Positions 1 through 11,943 of a stretch of 64,000 bases of DNA are shown here, in pieces. The position numbers and the translations under genes are program-made. Under the pieces are notes generated by a model that did not search any database, had not been told where the DNA came from, and saw only the letters and a list, made by a program, of their open reading frames with translations. The stretch is from Ulota crispa (Eukaryota; Streptophyta; Bryopsida; Orthotrichales; Orthotrichaceae), in NCBI GenBank assembly GCA_963920765.1, contig OY987243.1, positions 19,153,419-19,217,418 on the forward strand, in the 5' to 3' direction. The first letter of the stretch is position 1. Each line of letters starts with the position of its first letter.

Positions 1-204
1 GCTGCCCAAATAATTTTGGGTAGCATAATTTTGTACCAGATATCCGATTGGGGAAAAAATTACATCTCCACTTCCATCTCCACTTCCAAGATACATACTT
101 GCACCTTGTGTAACAATTTTGAGAACATCCAATAAAAATTAACTTCATATGACGATACCCAATTTCTCAAGTGGCGGTTGAACAGCCACTTGGTCCTTTA
201 GGGG
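1..204. mobile_element. right end of a TTAA-flanked MITE (left end outside window)
   Basis: The segment ends TGGTCCTTTAGGGG at 204, followed by TTAA at 205-208. The same 18-base end closes the element at 12767-13534. The left end lies before the window or has been lost, so the size is unknown. Confidence 0.4.
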
Positions 205-768
205 TTAAGGCAAGATCCTAACGATGCCTCAAATAATGCAAGGGGATGGTGTACTGTACAGTGTGAAATCTACTAAAGATTGTTTTTCATTGAGAGTCAA
301 GGAACCTCAAATTGGTTGATTCTTTAAAACCAATTCCAAAGCTTTTGAAACACGGAATGTAGAAGTTCCATAAAAATTAGTAATAAAAGAATTGGTTTAA
401 CATAAACCTTATTTCAAAACTTGGATGTGCAAAGAATGAAGGGCCAATTCATAACCTTGGAATAATTGCTGGATTTCTTTGCAATTATAGTTCTTCAAAT
501 TAAAAACATATACTTTTTGGTTAATTAACACCAAAGGATGGAAATAATGGAACTGAAATCTCAACAACTCTACCTGGTCTCTTTCTTTACGAAATTTGAG
601 TGAATTTTTCAAGTGTTGGAGTTTTGGCCTCAACTTTGTCATCAAATGACATTTTAATCACAAGAGAAATGACCCTTGTTTTTTTTGTTGTAATGAGTTT
701 TTGAAGATATTTTTGAGGCCATATGAGCCAAAATTTTGGTTCAACATGCCCCAAGTTTTAAGTTTTAA

Positions 769-1066
769 CCCGAACGCTGGGTTAGTCACTGCAACTAGCC
801 TGACTATAGTGAATCTATAGTACTTTTCATTTCCTCAAATGTTGTCCTTGGTGTGCCAAGTGTTCAACTTTTGCAAAAGTCAATAATACATGCTGACCTC
901 ATGAAAATTGAAAGGACAACATGAGACCTAACACCGCATCTTTGAATCTTCTCACTATTTGAGTTACCTTGTATTTGGTGAGGTTACTTTTTACCTTCCA
1001 TGATGGACCATATGTTTATGGTCAATTCCGAAAAAAATCAAGTAAAAACCTGCATTTTTCTGTCCT
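769..1066. mobile_element. decayed TTAA-type MITE, right end not visible
   Basis: TTAA at 765-768 is followed by CCCGAACGCTGGG. The interior (about 830-1066) matches the interiors of the copies at 18696-19035 and about 50110-50464. Shared landmarks are the 'cttctcac...ttgagtt' segment and 'ttccatgatgga.cata'. No matching right terminus was found, so this copy is probably truncated. Confidence 0.5.
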
Positions 1067-2374
1067 GCAGAATGTTTTTCTCGGCCAGAGGACGGAAACT
1101 GCAAAATCAACCTAGCGGGAAACGTGGTGCTTCATACAAATGCTAAGAATGTTGAGGAGTTACAGATTTCTACTTTATATGATATTTATGTAAGGAAAGC
1201 TAGAGTGAATCGCATACCATGTTTTACTTGAATTATGTGTACAAGTTTTGAATTCGAATGTGATAGGAAACATCGTTTACACCAAACACATGCAATAATC
1301 ACTGCACTTCATGACGAAGAATTTCGTTTTCGCTTCCATAATTTGCTGAAAACAGGGGAGAATTGTTGCACGTGGTTGATAGAATGTCAGTTCTGCCGTC
1401 CCAAGTAACGACTCTCGAGCAGCCGTAATTGAGATCTGACGCCTCAACCAACACCCTTGTAATGAAAATTCCGGGTAGATGGCTAACGTAGCATGATCTT
1501 ATTCACAAACGCATTAGTGATCCACATTCCTTTTCTGGAAAACCACGTCTGGCTTCGGTACCTGCTTTTCAGCTTCGGCAAGCCCAAGTTCGCGCAATAC
1601 TACCAGTACTATGATGTTGGTGGATGATAGACAACTGAGCAGCAGACGTAATAAGGGATGTCTAATCGAAGAAACCGTCTTCAAATGACAAACTTGAACT
1701 GCATCACAAAATCGTCCGAAAAGTAACCTTTTGGTATTGCTTGCAAAGATCAAACAAATGAGTATTCAGACATCATGCATGTCAAGAGGCAGTAACCTGA
1801 AATTCTACCCGGAGCCGACTATTCCAGTGTATGAGTAATCTAGCTTCAGGATAAGCCGCATTATTGGGTACAACGCAAGGCCAATCTGATACAAGGATCA
1901 CACTCTAAGAACAAGAGGACATCATTTGCCAGATCTTTCGACGTACTGCCATCCCATCCAACGGTACTGTGAGAAGCCTAAAATCCTAGATCCACAGCAA
2001 GATATCCAACAACATAGCTCCATACGTTACAGAATTGAAATGCAATATCTCAATCTACTAAAATTATGTTTCACAACATGTTTTACGATCACAAAAGTAG
2101 AAGACAAAAGCCTTAAAGCCCAAGCGGATGATGTAATTCACTAGTGGTTCTCAATTGTTCGACTTATTAGTTTATATTGAGCGAAGGCACCCATATAGCA
2201 TAGCACCTAGTTAATCCCCAGGTACTTGAACAATTAGGGTTAAGGTGTTACCATGAGCGAATATACAGTCAGAAGATACACAAGCATAAAAGAGACTAGA
2301 AACAGGAGACACAGAAATCACTAAACAAGAGTTTCGAATATACATTTTGAGACAACTCGTCGTTAACACATATT
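1067..2374. other. no gene recognised; downstream flank of CYC1
   Basis: Ordinary mixed sequence with only short, overlapping open frames (the longest is under 80 codons) that match nothing I recognise. I see no repeat family, tRNA or transposon terminus. The last part is the 3' flank of the minus-strand CYC1 gene. Confidence 0.5.
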
Positions 2375-2380
2375 TTTATT
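2375..2380 (-). terminator. candidate poly(A) signal of CYC1
   Basis: AATAAA on the minus strand (TTTATT on plus), about 150 bases past the CYC1 stop codon and within an A-rich stretch. The spacing suits a plant near-upstream element, but plant signals are loose. Confidence 0.45.
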
Positions 2381-2528
2381 GAGACACTAACAAATTCCTT
2401 AGATTGTGTGAAGGCAGACAACCTGATGCTGATTCCCAGCGTAGTAGGAAATTAGACCTAAATCACGGCCAAGAAGAGCCCAACTGCAGTAGTAATCAAC
2501 ACTCGAAGAGAGACAGTCATCTTCAATT

Positions 2529-3479
2529 CTAGTTCACCACGTCAAACACAAGCTTCCTGGACTTGATTGGAGCCCACCGAAACCGCTTGTAATACCCAGC
2601 CTGAAGCAATGCCAAAGAAAGTACAAAAATCCACTTCGCTCCTGCCAGCTTCCGCTCGTCCATTTCGGGTTCAGCTGCCCACGACAAGAACGTCACGACA
2701 TCCTTCGCCATCTGAGACTCTGTCGCCGGAGTGCTGTCCTCGTATTCCACGCCCCCATCCGTCAGCATCTTCGGCATCGCAATTGCACCCCCTGGAAAGT
2801 AGGGGTTGTAATGCAACCCCTCTCTCACAGAAACCCCAGCGGGAGGTTCACGGTAACCAAGCAACAACGCGAAGACGTAATTCTGTCCGTCGTGGCGAGC
2901 CTTTGTGATCAGACTCAAATCCGGAGGGTACGCACCTCCATTCGCGAATCGCGCAGCCGATTCATTAGGGTACGGACTCTGGAAATGGTCGCTAGGTTTT
3001 CCAGGGCGCATGTACATCTCTCCTTCATCGTTCGGTCCATCTTCGAGCTCAATCTCCGCCGCGAGTGATTTGACCTCGTCCTCAGTGTAAGCCACCCCGA
3101 TCAAATCCCGGTACGCCACCAGAGAAGCGCTGTGACACGCCGCGCACACCTGCTGGAAAACCTGGTGCCCTCGACGGATCGACGAGTGATCGTACCCGCT
3201 GAGAACGCCTTCATGCGACCAAGAATACTGCGGTGCCGGCAACCCGTGCTCGGCCTCGTCTGCATACGCCACCCCTGCCAAACCTAGAAGCCCTGTCGTC
3301 CCCGCGCCCAAAAGCGCAAGACCTCGCAATCCCCGTACCCCGAAACCCTCGCCACTCGCTTCCTGCTGCTGCTGCGTGGTCGCTACGAACGCCCGCACCC
3401 CCTGATTGCCTTGCTGCAGAGATCGCGCCACGCGCGACAACGCCCGCCTCACCGGGCCTGCTGCCCCTCGGCCCGCCAT
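2529..3479 (-). CDS. CYC1: cytochrome c1, haem protein of respiratory complex III, mitochondrial precursor
   Basis: A 316-residue precursor of cytochrome c1, which carries electrons from the Rieske protein to cytochrome c in the inner mitochondrial membrane. Residues 1-73 form an Arg/Ser-rich matrix-targeting stretch followed by a hydrophobic Leu/Gly sorting segment (about 52-72) ending AYADEAEHG, the bipartite plant presequence. The haem c motif CAACH is at 112-116, the axial Met is in GGAIAMPKM (M235), and the C-terminal anchor is at about 283-297, followed by a basic tail. I chose the start MAGRGAAGPV because its length and targeting signal fit the family. The frame stays open 79 codons further upstream to an ATG at 3716, but that extension is not presequence-like. 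The coding region has no intron, unlike the two wall genes here. It is much more GC-rich than its surroundings, and a palindromic MITE begins about 250 bp upstream of the start. Confidence 0.95.
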   Translation of the reverse strand: MAGRGAAGPVRRALSRVARSLQQGNQGVRAFVATTQQQQEASGEGFGVRGLRGLALLGAGTTGLLGLAGVAYADEAEHGLPAPQYSWSHEGVLSGYDHSSIRRGHQVFQQVCAACHSASLVAYRDLIGVAYTEDEVKSLAAEIELEDGPNDEGEMYMRPGKPSDHFQSPYPNESAARFANGGAYPPDLSLITKARHDGQNYVFALLLGYREPPAGVSVREGLHYNPYFPGGAIAMPKMLTDGGVEYEDSTPATESQMAKDVVTFLSWAAEPEMDERKLAGAKWIFVLSLALLQAGYYKRFRWAPIKSRKLVFDVVN

Positions 3480-3729
3480 AGCCAACCAAGCCCGCAGGAT
3501 TAGGGCAAAGACGAGTCCGCCTTGCGAATGTGATTGTCTTGCGAGAATTCGAAGCTGTCTGTCGCAAACTTGGGGAGGAGCCGAGCGAGGAAGACGCCCA
3601 TCTAGCGACGGTGGTCGTGCTGCCTCGTCGACAATTGGATGGAGTTCTTTGGTCTCCGTCTTCATCGTCCGCATTGGATGAGAATTGTTGGGCTCCACAA
3701 TGTACGATTTCCACAATTCACACCCCTTA

Positions 3730-4250
3730 GAGCATCATCAATAGAGGACGGGCATTTGAGCGGGCCCTGGGACGGCAAAAACACAGCTATTTTTTGACTA
3801 GTGTATAATTAGGAAATGAGATTACTATCATTGGAAGTGTATACAAAAGCTCGTCAAACAAATAAAATGACATATGGTATTGGAAATTGGACTAATGAAC
3901 TAAAGCCCATTGAAAAAATAACTAAAGGACAAATAACACGATAAACCATGTCTAGTAAAGAAAAATTAGATAGTGGCACTCCAAATTCTGAAAATTTGGA
4001 GTGCCACTATCTAATTTTTCTTTACTAGGCATGGTTTGCTGTGTTGTTTGTCCTTTAGCTATTTTTTCAATGGGCTCTAGTTTGTTAGTCTAATTTCCAA
4101 TACCATATGTCATTTTATTTGTTTGACGAGTTTTTGTATATGCTTCCAATGATAGTAATCTCATTTTCTAATTATACACTAGTCAAAAAATAGCAGTATT
4201 TTTCCCGTCCTAGAGCCCACTCAAATGCCCGTCCTCTATTGATGATGCCC
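3730..4250. mobile_element. 521-bp palindromic Tourist-like (PIF/Harbinger) MITE
   Basis: The ends are GAGCATCATCAATAGAGG and its complement (GGGCATCATC on the other side), flanked by TTA at 3727-3729 and 4251-4253. The whole element folds back: its midpoint, 3990, is also the centre of the inner hairpin CCAAATT-ctgaa-AATTTGG. The arms are about 258 bp and nearly identical. TTA target duplication and GAGCATC ends are known features of plant Tourist elements. It lies in the upstream region of CYC1. A half-copy is at 51328-51600, and a relative with the same ends is at 35126-35439. Confidence 0.9.
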
Positions 4251-4742
4251 TTAGAAATTTTAAAATTAAAACAAATTAGTGCACTCATAGTAAACTAGAA
4301 CTAACAAAGAGTCTCAAACTTTCGGGAAAACAGAATTCCTCTGAAGGCCCATTCTCATTGCACAGTTGGATGTGTTTAGGTGAGAATCTTTTTGTCTTCT
4401 TTCTTGATGTGGGTCCGCCAACATGGGTTTGAAATGAGTTTCTCAAACATATTTAGAATGCGTCACTAAAACAAGTTCTCTTGTATGATGCATTCCCCCA
4501 TTTCAAGTAACTAATGAGAAGGTTCCATGTATGACCTTAAAAGGTGGTAGTAATGATGTGGGACCTTCTTGGTGGTGGGGTTTTGAAACTTTCTTGTGGT
4601 TTTAGTCTTTGCTTGTATATTTTTGTTCATGCACATTCCTCTCACGCATCTTGTCAATGAGAATGAGATTCATTGTGACTCATTTTAGAATAGTGAACAC
4701 AGCTGACAAACTATTGGTGGACATCCCGGTGAGAATGGGGCA

Positions 4743-4884
4743 TGAGGTAAGCTCACCCATACCTGAGCGGTACTTAAATGTGAGCGCTATGTACTCAGGT
4801 TGTTCATTTCAGAACTAAAATGAACAACCTAAGTACATAACGCTCACATTTAGGTACCACTCAAGTATGGATGAGCTTACCTTA
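4743..4884. repeat. 142-bp inverted repeat (foldback)
   Basis: Two arms of about 66 bp (4743-4809 and 4816-4884) pair with only a few mismatches around a short loop near 4813. I see no clear target duplication, so its origin is unassigned. Confidence 0.75.
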
Positions 4885-7051
4885 GCATTTTTGAAAGAAA
4901 CTAGAACCGTTTTCTCATGCAAAAGGTGTGAAAATTTGCAAGCATGAGCTATTCTTGCATGAGAAAATTAGGAAAGTAGCAACCAACTAGTTTTGAAAGC
5001 ACTACATTAGTTATTTTCATATAATATAAAGGGCCAAAGGAAAAAATTAACTACTTGCAAAATGTATCAAGTGTCACAACTACATAGTGTGCACAAAACT
5101 AGTTGGTTCTTATGACAAAACCCTATTTTGCATGAATAATAGTTGGTTGTCTCTTGCAAAACAATCAGTTTTGTGAGCAACGAACTCAATTTCCTTGAAT
5201 TTTGAAATTTGGTAATGAAATGCTTCTTAGGCTCTTATATGTTTTGCACACATGAATCGATTCGGAAATATTTTTTCTTAGTGCACAGAAGGACTGGCCT
5301 CCATTTTTCCTGGAATCTCTTATTTTCTAGTATGTGAATTCTATGATGGAAAGGTCCATAAATTTTACTATAATTGTATAAACCAAAAATTCGCATTTGT
5401 TTTGTAGTTGGTCATTTCATCTCTTCCCACCACAATATTCTACGTCAAAGTTTTTGAATCTAAACACAAACTCAAAATTTTCAAATTTAGCCGATTGTGG
5501 TAAACTTCTAGTTTCCCACATGTTTTTCTAAGCTAGGTGAAAATCTTAAACTTTTCACTGGAGGTTCAAATACTAGAAAAATAAAGAATCCTGAAAAAGA
5601 TGGAGATGGGCCATGTGTACTAAGTCAGAAGGCTTGTAAATGGACCATCTAAGCGAAAGTTCGCTTCGGTAGAAAAATCCGGGCAATTTGGTAAAATGGA
5701 AATATTTTTGGTAGAAAGTCAAAGAAGAGACAATTTTGTGGTCATTTAGTTTGAAATTTTTTGAGCTAGTATGAATTAACTACAATTTATCAAAGCAAAT
5801 GGCACATAGGTAGCTATTCTTGGTCATAGGTGGTAGCATTCATGACGCAAAGGTGGCTTGTAAATGAAGCACATGACTCCTAAAAGCAACCACTGCAAAG
5901 CCAAGAAAGTCCCAATAAGGCTCTTAAAGGGTGCAAGCACCCATTCCATGTTCAAATACTCAACTTATGATTGAGAACACGTTTTCATTTATTTTAGTAT
6001 GATGTATATCTATATATTACTAAAAGACAAATATGAACAAAATCATGACCAATAAGCACACTCAATGAGACACAATATTATATTCCATGCTACCCATCTT
6101 GCTCTTTTCATGAGGATATCATGCACTATTGACTTTTGAAACTTAAAAAAAACAAAATTTTAATGGGTGGGCACCTACCACACCATTGTAGAAACCACTG
6201 TAAAGGGCAAGCATGGCCTCCCATCCAACGTTCAGGGGTTCAGTTCCTAAAACAATGCATACACAAGTACGATTTTTCAACATAAAAAATGTGACCCATT
6301 TAAGAACCTTTGTGCATTATTTTTATGACCCCTGTATGGTCCATTCAAAATGCCCACTCTAGATTAGAGCCTCCTACCTTAGAAAACACACCTCCAAATT
6401 GATTGTAGTTAGTAATGCTATGCACATGAATCCATGTGAATGGTATTTGCAAATTAATTACAATATTTTGGAAACAATAATTGTAGAATTTTAGAAAAAA
6501 TATAGAAAACTTTAAATGACGTGTAATTATCTTCTTTCCATAATAGAACAGGATGTCCGTATGTATGTATTAGTTCATTTGCATCCACACCCTGTTCTAT
6601 TGTGGAAAGAAGATGGAGGCATGCATCCCACATGCATCCATGTTCTATGCATTCCCAAAAAATAAAAGCATGAGCCATGGGGGCATGCATCCCATGCATG
6701 GGGCCATGTGGGGAGGGTGATAAAAATAATTCCCGGATTGATATCTCATTTCGATTAAAAATTCAAAGTTCATGTTAATTTTTTTGTTGAGTTCTTCACT
6801 TAGAGCTATTATGGAAAAGAAAATTGAGATTTTATGTTAATTTTTTCCAAAAACTCAGAGAAATCACTCATTCCTCAATGTGTTTTTGCTGATCAAAATG
6901 TTTGAAGTGAGCCCGAAGGGTGCTCGGGTTATACTAGTTCAAAGATAACATGTTCTCGCACTCATTGGATCGTATAAATAAGAAATGGTGTGAAATTGAA
7001 TGGCACGACTAATGCATTTAGGGTGTGTGGATGAAAACGATTTACCTGATC
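4885..7051. other. AT-rich intergenic sequence, no gene recognised
   Basis: No coding frame of note, no tRNA and no clean transposon ends. A short inverted duplication occurs around 6530-6620 ('atcttctttccataatagaacagg' arms), with the AT-rich insert between its arms repeating 'atgtatgt'. Otherwise I see nothing in it. Confidence 0.5.
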
Positions 7052-7055
7052 TTAA

Positions 7056-7975
7056 CCCCTAAATGCCTAAGGGTGTTTTTTCTTGTTTTCGAAAGGTAGT
7101 TTTGAAGTTTTTGAACTGTGTTTGTAAGGTGTGTTTGTAAGGTTGTTATTAACATCAAAATAAAATTGTAATTGTTGAATCTTCAACTTCAAGGCTTTTA
7201 GATGGCGCTACTCAAAAAAACCCATTATGGTCATGCAGATTTTAAGATATTTGTGATTGAATGATGATGAGTATAGAATTTTTTTCTTTTTTTGGAGTCG
7301 CTCAAAACTTCAAATGCAAATTGGTAACTTTTGGATACAAAATTGGGAAGCAAACGCTTAGGATGCTTTTGTGTTTATTGTTGTTACTGCAAAACTAATG
7401 GCCCTCCTTCCAAATTCATGACCATAGTTTCACAAATGAGCTTGCAACGTAACAATCAAAGTGCAAACCCCTAATACAAAAAAAAAAAAAAAAAAAAAAA
7501 AAAAGCTTCAATTATTGACCAAAAACCAATTTGAATGAAAAAAAAACCTATGGTAATTGGATTCTAATTTTTATTACAAAGATATTCCAAGTGAAATGAG
7601 TCCAAAAGCACTTTTAGATTTCGTTAGATGTCAAAATTTCAGCAAAAAGGCCCTATGCCCAAGGGAGTGCCCAAAGGAAATCTTCACCTTTTGCTCAACT
7701 TCATGCCCGTATTTTCAATGTGGAAACTTCTCATAGGCTCTGTGACACTATTCACAACACTATTCATGACACACAATATATGCTTGCGGTTTACATTCAC
7801 AAAAAATAATTGGAATAAGATATGGAGGAAGTTGAATTTGAACGGTGAAGCTAACATCAGTGCACAGCTATTCCAAAAAGAACTTGAAAACAATAAAATC
7901 TATGTCTTGAACAGAGTTTCAAAGTTTCATGAAGTTTTTTGGACACCCAAATTGGGTGCCTTGGGCATTTAGGGG
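7056..7975. mobile_element. TTAA-flanked piggyBac-like MITE, 920 bp
   Basis: The left end is CCCCTAAATGCCTAAGG and the right end is the complement of CCCCTAAATGCCCAAGG, with TTAA at 7052-7055 and 7976-7979. The interior is AT-rich and non-coding, and contains a 24-base poly-A run (about 7480-7504). It shares internal sequence with 52210-53015 and has the same size class as 20822-21750. Confidence 0.85.
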
Positions 7976-8158
7976 TTAAGTTTCTCTGCAGATCTTATTC
8001 TAGATAATTTTCTTCCTTTTCATTTGGTTTTTTTTTTTTGCAAGGATTGCTTTTGTGTGCTATCAGCTTTTGTTTCTCATTTCTATTAAACTTTTCTAAT
8101 CATTATTTATTGTAATTTAGGTGAACTTGAAAGCCGCCTTGGAGTTAGGGCTGCTTTA

Positions 8159-8785
8159 GACTTGGGTATAGTAATCTTACAAATTTTTTTGCAGTGAAAT
8201 TTCAACCAACTTTAGGACCTTCCAAACGCCATAATTTCCTCAAAAATTGTCCATTTTTGAAACTAAAAATTGTGTTGGAATAATACTAAAGGCTACTACA
8301 TGATTTGATAAAAAAAAATCTGAAATTTTGTAAATGATAAAAAAAAATTGGGCTACTTCCTATATAGTGTACTTCCACTTCTTGCCAAAATCACCGCTTG
8401 AATTTGATTGAGCTACACCACCACCAATGGCCAAAAAACAAGCAAGAAATTATACACATCATTCAAAGAGTATGAAATGAGGTATCTATGGAGCAACTAA
8501 AAACTCTTATTACAAGTATGCCCAATCAATTCAAGTGGTGATTTCTGCAAGAGGTGGAAGTACTAGATGGTAAACACAATATAGGAAGTAGCCAAACTTT
8601 TTTTATCATTTGTAAAATATCAATTTTTTTTTATCAAATCATGTAGTACTCCTCTATGTGATTCCAATGCAATTTGCAATTTCAAAATTGAACAATTTTT
8701 GAGGAAGATATGACTTCTTAAAGCTGCTGAACTATTGGTTGGAATTTCACTGCGAACAAATTTGTAAGATTACTATACCTGACTG
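8159..8785. mobile_element. Tc1/mariner-like foldback MITE, TA target
   Basis: The ends are GACTTGGGTATAGTAATC and the complement of CAGTCAGGTATAGTAATC, flanked by TA at 8157-8158 and 8786-8787. Long imperfect arms face each other (for example 'ctacttcctatat' near 8350 and 'atataggaagtag' near 8580). The outer bases CAGTCGG/AGG with TA are shared with 28327-30109. Confidence 0.75.
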
Positions 8786-8787
8786 TA

Positions 8788-10958
8788 CACTAGAAGCGGC
8801 CATGAAAACTTGGGGCCATTTTAACCATACTTTCAGCTCAAATGTCCTCAAGAACGATTCCAACTGTCCATTATGATTACCGTATAATGGGATCAATTCT
8901 CTTATGTACAAAGACCGCAAGGCCAAAAAGTTGAGGACACTTTTGCAAATTTTAGGAGGAAAGGGATAAACAAAAGAGAACAAGAAGAGTCATTGACATC
9001 TTGGTTCCATCTTACAATGGTGATTATCTCAAAAAAAATTATTCAAATTATAATATTTTTAGAAACTTTTGACAATATCCTCAAGATCAAGAGTTGGCTT
9101 CTTATATTTGAAGGACCCAAATTTCGGAATTGGAGCTATGTCAAATATTGCTGTTTAAACTTTAAAATATGGTATGAAAATTAGGCCTTGGCTCATAATG
9201 GAAAGGCCTTGAGCTTGATTTTAGAAAATTAACCGATCAGAATCAGGAACTAAAAATCAACCTCAAATTGTAGAGTAAAGCATTCCTTGGATGCAACCTT
9301 GATGAAGATATATTGAGTTTGCTAAAATGATGTTTACACAAAGTTTAATCTGCTATTGTGATATGCTATCTTTTATCTATTTAGTCGATGTTTGTATTTA
9401 TACCTTAATTGTTGTTTGTATCAACTCTTGGTTTAGTTTTGTATATGGAATGGAAGATGTCAATGTTGCTTTTTTTACTAGATTCAAATACCACTTGCAA
9501 AGGAACAATACACTAATAATGATATTTATTGTTGTTTTTCTAATAGTGCTTGTTATCTTTCAACCCAATTTATGTAATCTGCTGTTTCAGGGCTATTATT
9601 TGTGTTTACATGTGTTATTGATCAAGCCCTTGTTCTATCACTCTCCTTTACTACTTTTCACTAACTATTACATTGTTTATTCCTCGGGTGGATCACTCTT
9701 TGTATGTTGGGTACCCCACGTGCGGCAAGGAGTAATTTATAAGGGGCTATTTAGTTCCTTGGGCCAAATAAAATGGTCTCCATAATTATATAATTGGGTC
9801 AAATGGTTAATTTTAGGGCACTCTTTAATTACTTATAAAGGTTAAGCAGTTTTTTTTTTCTTAGGCTATCTTCTTTATAATTGAAAATTTTGAATTGTTA
9901 AGTAACTTGACGATTTAGGCTGTAGGGGTTAGGGTATGAATGCACTATGCTTTCATAAGTAATTTCAAGACAAAGATCAAATCATTCATGGAAATATACA
10001 ATGCAATTAGAAATGCCTCTTCACTCCAAAAATTCAAGAGTAAATCAACTAAGAGTCAAAGCATGTGAATGAACTGTGTTTCCATTAATGTATTAAAAAA
10101 ACCCTATTGGGCACAAGCCAAATGAAACAAGCTGAAACCTAGAAGGCTGGAACGTGCACCCTAACACCAAACAACAAAACCTTGATCCAAAAGTGAAGTA
10201 AACAATAACCATTCATCCACATTTGTTGCCCTCATTTTTCATCACCCAACACTTGGCACCCTCATTGGAACATCAGATACCCTATACCCACCAAAAATGC
10301 AATAGGACCATAGGATACCCTACAATAATGGCCCCTTAATTACTTGTAAATAAAAGTAATGAGGCAAGTTTAAAACCTACCTATATTACTTATATTCAAC
10401 TTTGCCATTTGAATGAACCCTTTCTTAGTTGAAAATTTTTTATAATTATTACATCAAAAGAATAAACCCCTCTTCATATTATGCCGCACATCAAATCTAA
10501 AATGCGTTAAGTTATCTCCCGGGGATTTATTCAATGCCTCTCACTCTTGCTCTTGTGCGTGTCATGCAATCTTGTAATTTCCTTTCTTTGTTTGTGTTGA
10601 GCTTTGCGTGCTTTCGTCTTACGTAATACGTTTTACTTCTCAAGAATTTAAACTTCTATTGCAACTCCTTTGTTCTCTCTTTTCCAAATTTTTAAGTCAA
10701 TATTTTTGTTCTTTTTGCAAGTGGAGAGGGTTTATTGTGTAGTGCTAGTCTTTGCACGACATATAGACTTACTTCTTCCTATCACAACAAAGCAAGGTAT
10801 CAACTGTTGGCACAATTTGGAAACCACCAAATGAGCAAGAAAGAGTGCTAAAATCTATAAAACGGGCCACCAATTGGGTCTTAAGGTTTTATATTAGGGC
10901 TGGTCCAAACAGTCTTATTGTGCCAAACCATCAAAATTAGACACAAGCCAAAAAAAAA
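8788..10958. other. AT-rich intergenic sequence, no gene recognised
   Basis: This holds a 152-codon hydrophobic open frame (9327-9785, plus) made of AT-rich low-complexity codons, which I do not believe is a gene. The segment about 10490-10800 has a different, more even base composition and ends near GGTATCAACTG. It could be a worn solo LTR, but no inverted TG/CA ends or target duplication could be fixed. Confidence 0.4.
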
Positions 10959-10959
10959 G

Positions 10960-11517
10960 AGAAAAAATCAAAAATTCTCTTCAATTCTTTCAAAATATCA
11001 AATGTACTCCTATATTATTTGAAATATTAAAGATGTCCGTGGTTTTGTGTAGAAATACAAATTATACTTTTAGTTCTTTGAGACCCTCAATTATTATGAA
11101 ATATCAAATGTACCCTTGAATTAATTGAATTAGTATCCTTAACTCTCTTATGCCTTTTCTTGCAAATTTTGTAAATATTTGGATGATAATGAAAGTACAA
11201 AAACTAAATGCAAATTGAATGCAAGCCAAATATTGGAAGCAAGCTCATTAAGCTATATGTAGGGTGTTTACATGGAGATCTATTGTGGTTAAAGCCATTG
11301 CAATGATTACATAGTAATTTTTGTTGTCATTGTGGTATTTAAAAAAAGTTGCAATAAAGAGGCACAAAAAACTAGGGGTATTAATGATATTCTCAATGAT
11401 AACTAGGGCTATTAATGATATTCTCAAAAATAACTAGAGATATAAATGATATTCCTACACAAAACCAAGAGTATTTTTTATATTTCAAATAATATAGGGG
11501 TATATTTGATATTTTCC
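10960..11517. mobile_element. inverted-repeat MITE, 'tacccctatattatttga' family
   Basis: The outer arms repeat short phrases of the form 'atatcaaatgtacccctatattatttgaaatat' on the left and their complement on the right ('aaataatataggggtatatttgatatttt'). A better-preserved copy is at 33474-34017. The right arm contains a local duplication of 'aactagggctattaatgatattctcaa'. The superfamily is not assigned. Confidence 0.55.
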
Positions 11518-11943
11518 TAAAAAAGGTCACTACAATGCATCAAACCAATTTAAGAACATGCAACCGATTGTTAAACTAAACTTGAGTCATCAATTCCCAA
11601 GGGGTTTATATTAGGCTTCAATAAAATTAAAAGGCCCAATTTCTAACCCACTAAGTTATATTGTGAATTCAGAATGGAAGGCCGTAACATGAAGTGACCC
11701 TTAACTACAAGCATTTCAATTACAAATGCTCACATTTGCTGAAGGATACGCTTAGCCTACACTTCGATCAATTTCTCTTTATATCTTTTTTACTTTTCAC
11801 CCTCCCTTTTCATTATTTTCCTCCCCCTTCCAGAGTTGCTGAATTAGACGTATATAATCGTGGATATCAATATGGATCTTCCGTTTTAGTGCAACCTAAA
11901 GATTATAAAACTTTCAGGTAATACATTATCTGGGTTAACTTAA

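Noticed and set aside
3480-3716. 79-codon upstream extension of the CYC1 frame
   Set aside because: It is open but does not look like a presequence. The shorter start gives the normal family length and a proper mitochondrial signal.
9327-9785. 152-codon hydrophobic open frame on plus
   Set aside because: AT-rich Phe/Leu/Ile/Tyr-biased translation with no motif, start context or neighbours. It is expected by chance in such base composition.
10490-10800. Possible solo LTR
   Set aside because: Composition changes and GGTATCAA resembles a primer-binding region, but no TG..CA ends, target duplication or second LTR could be fixed.
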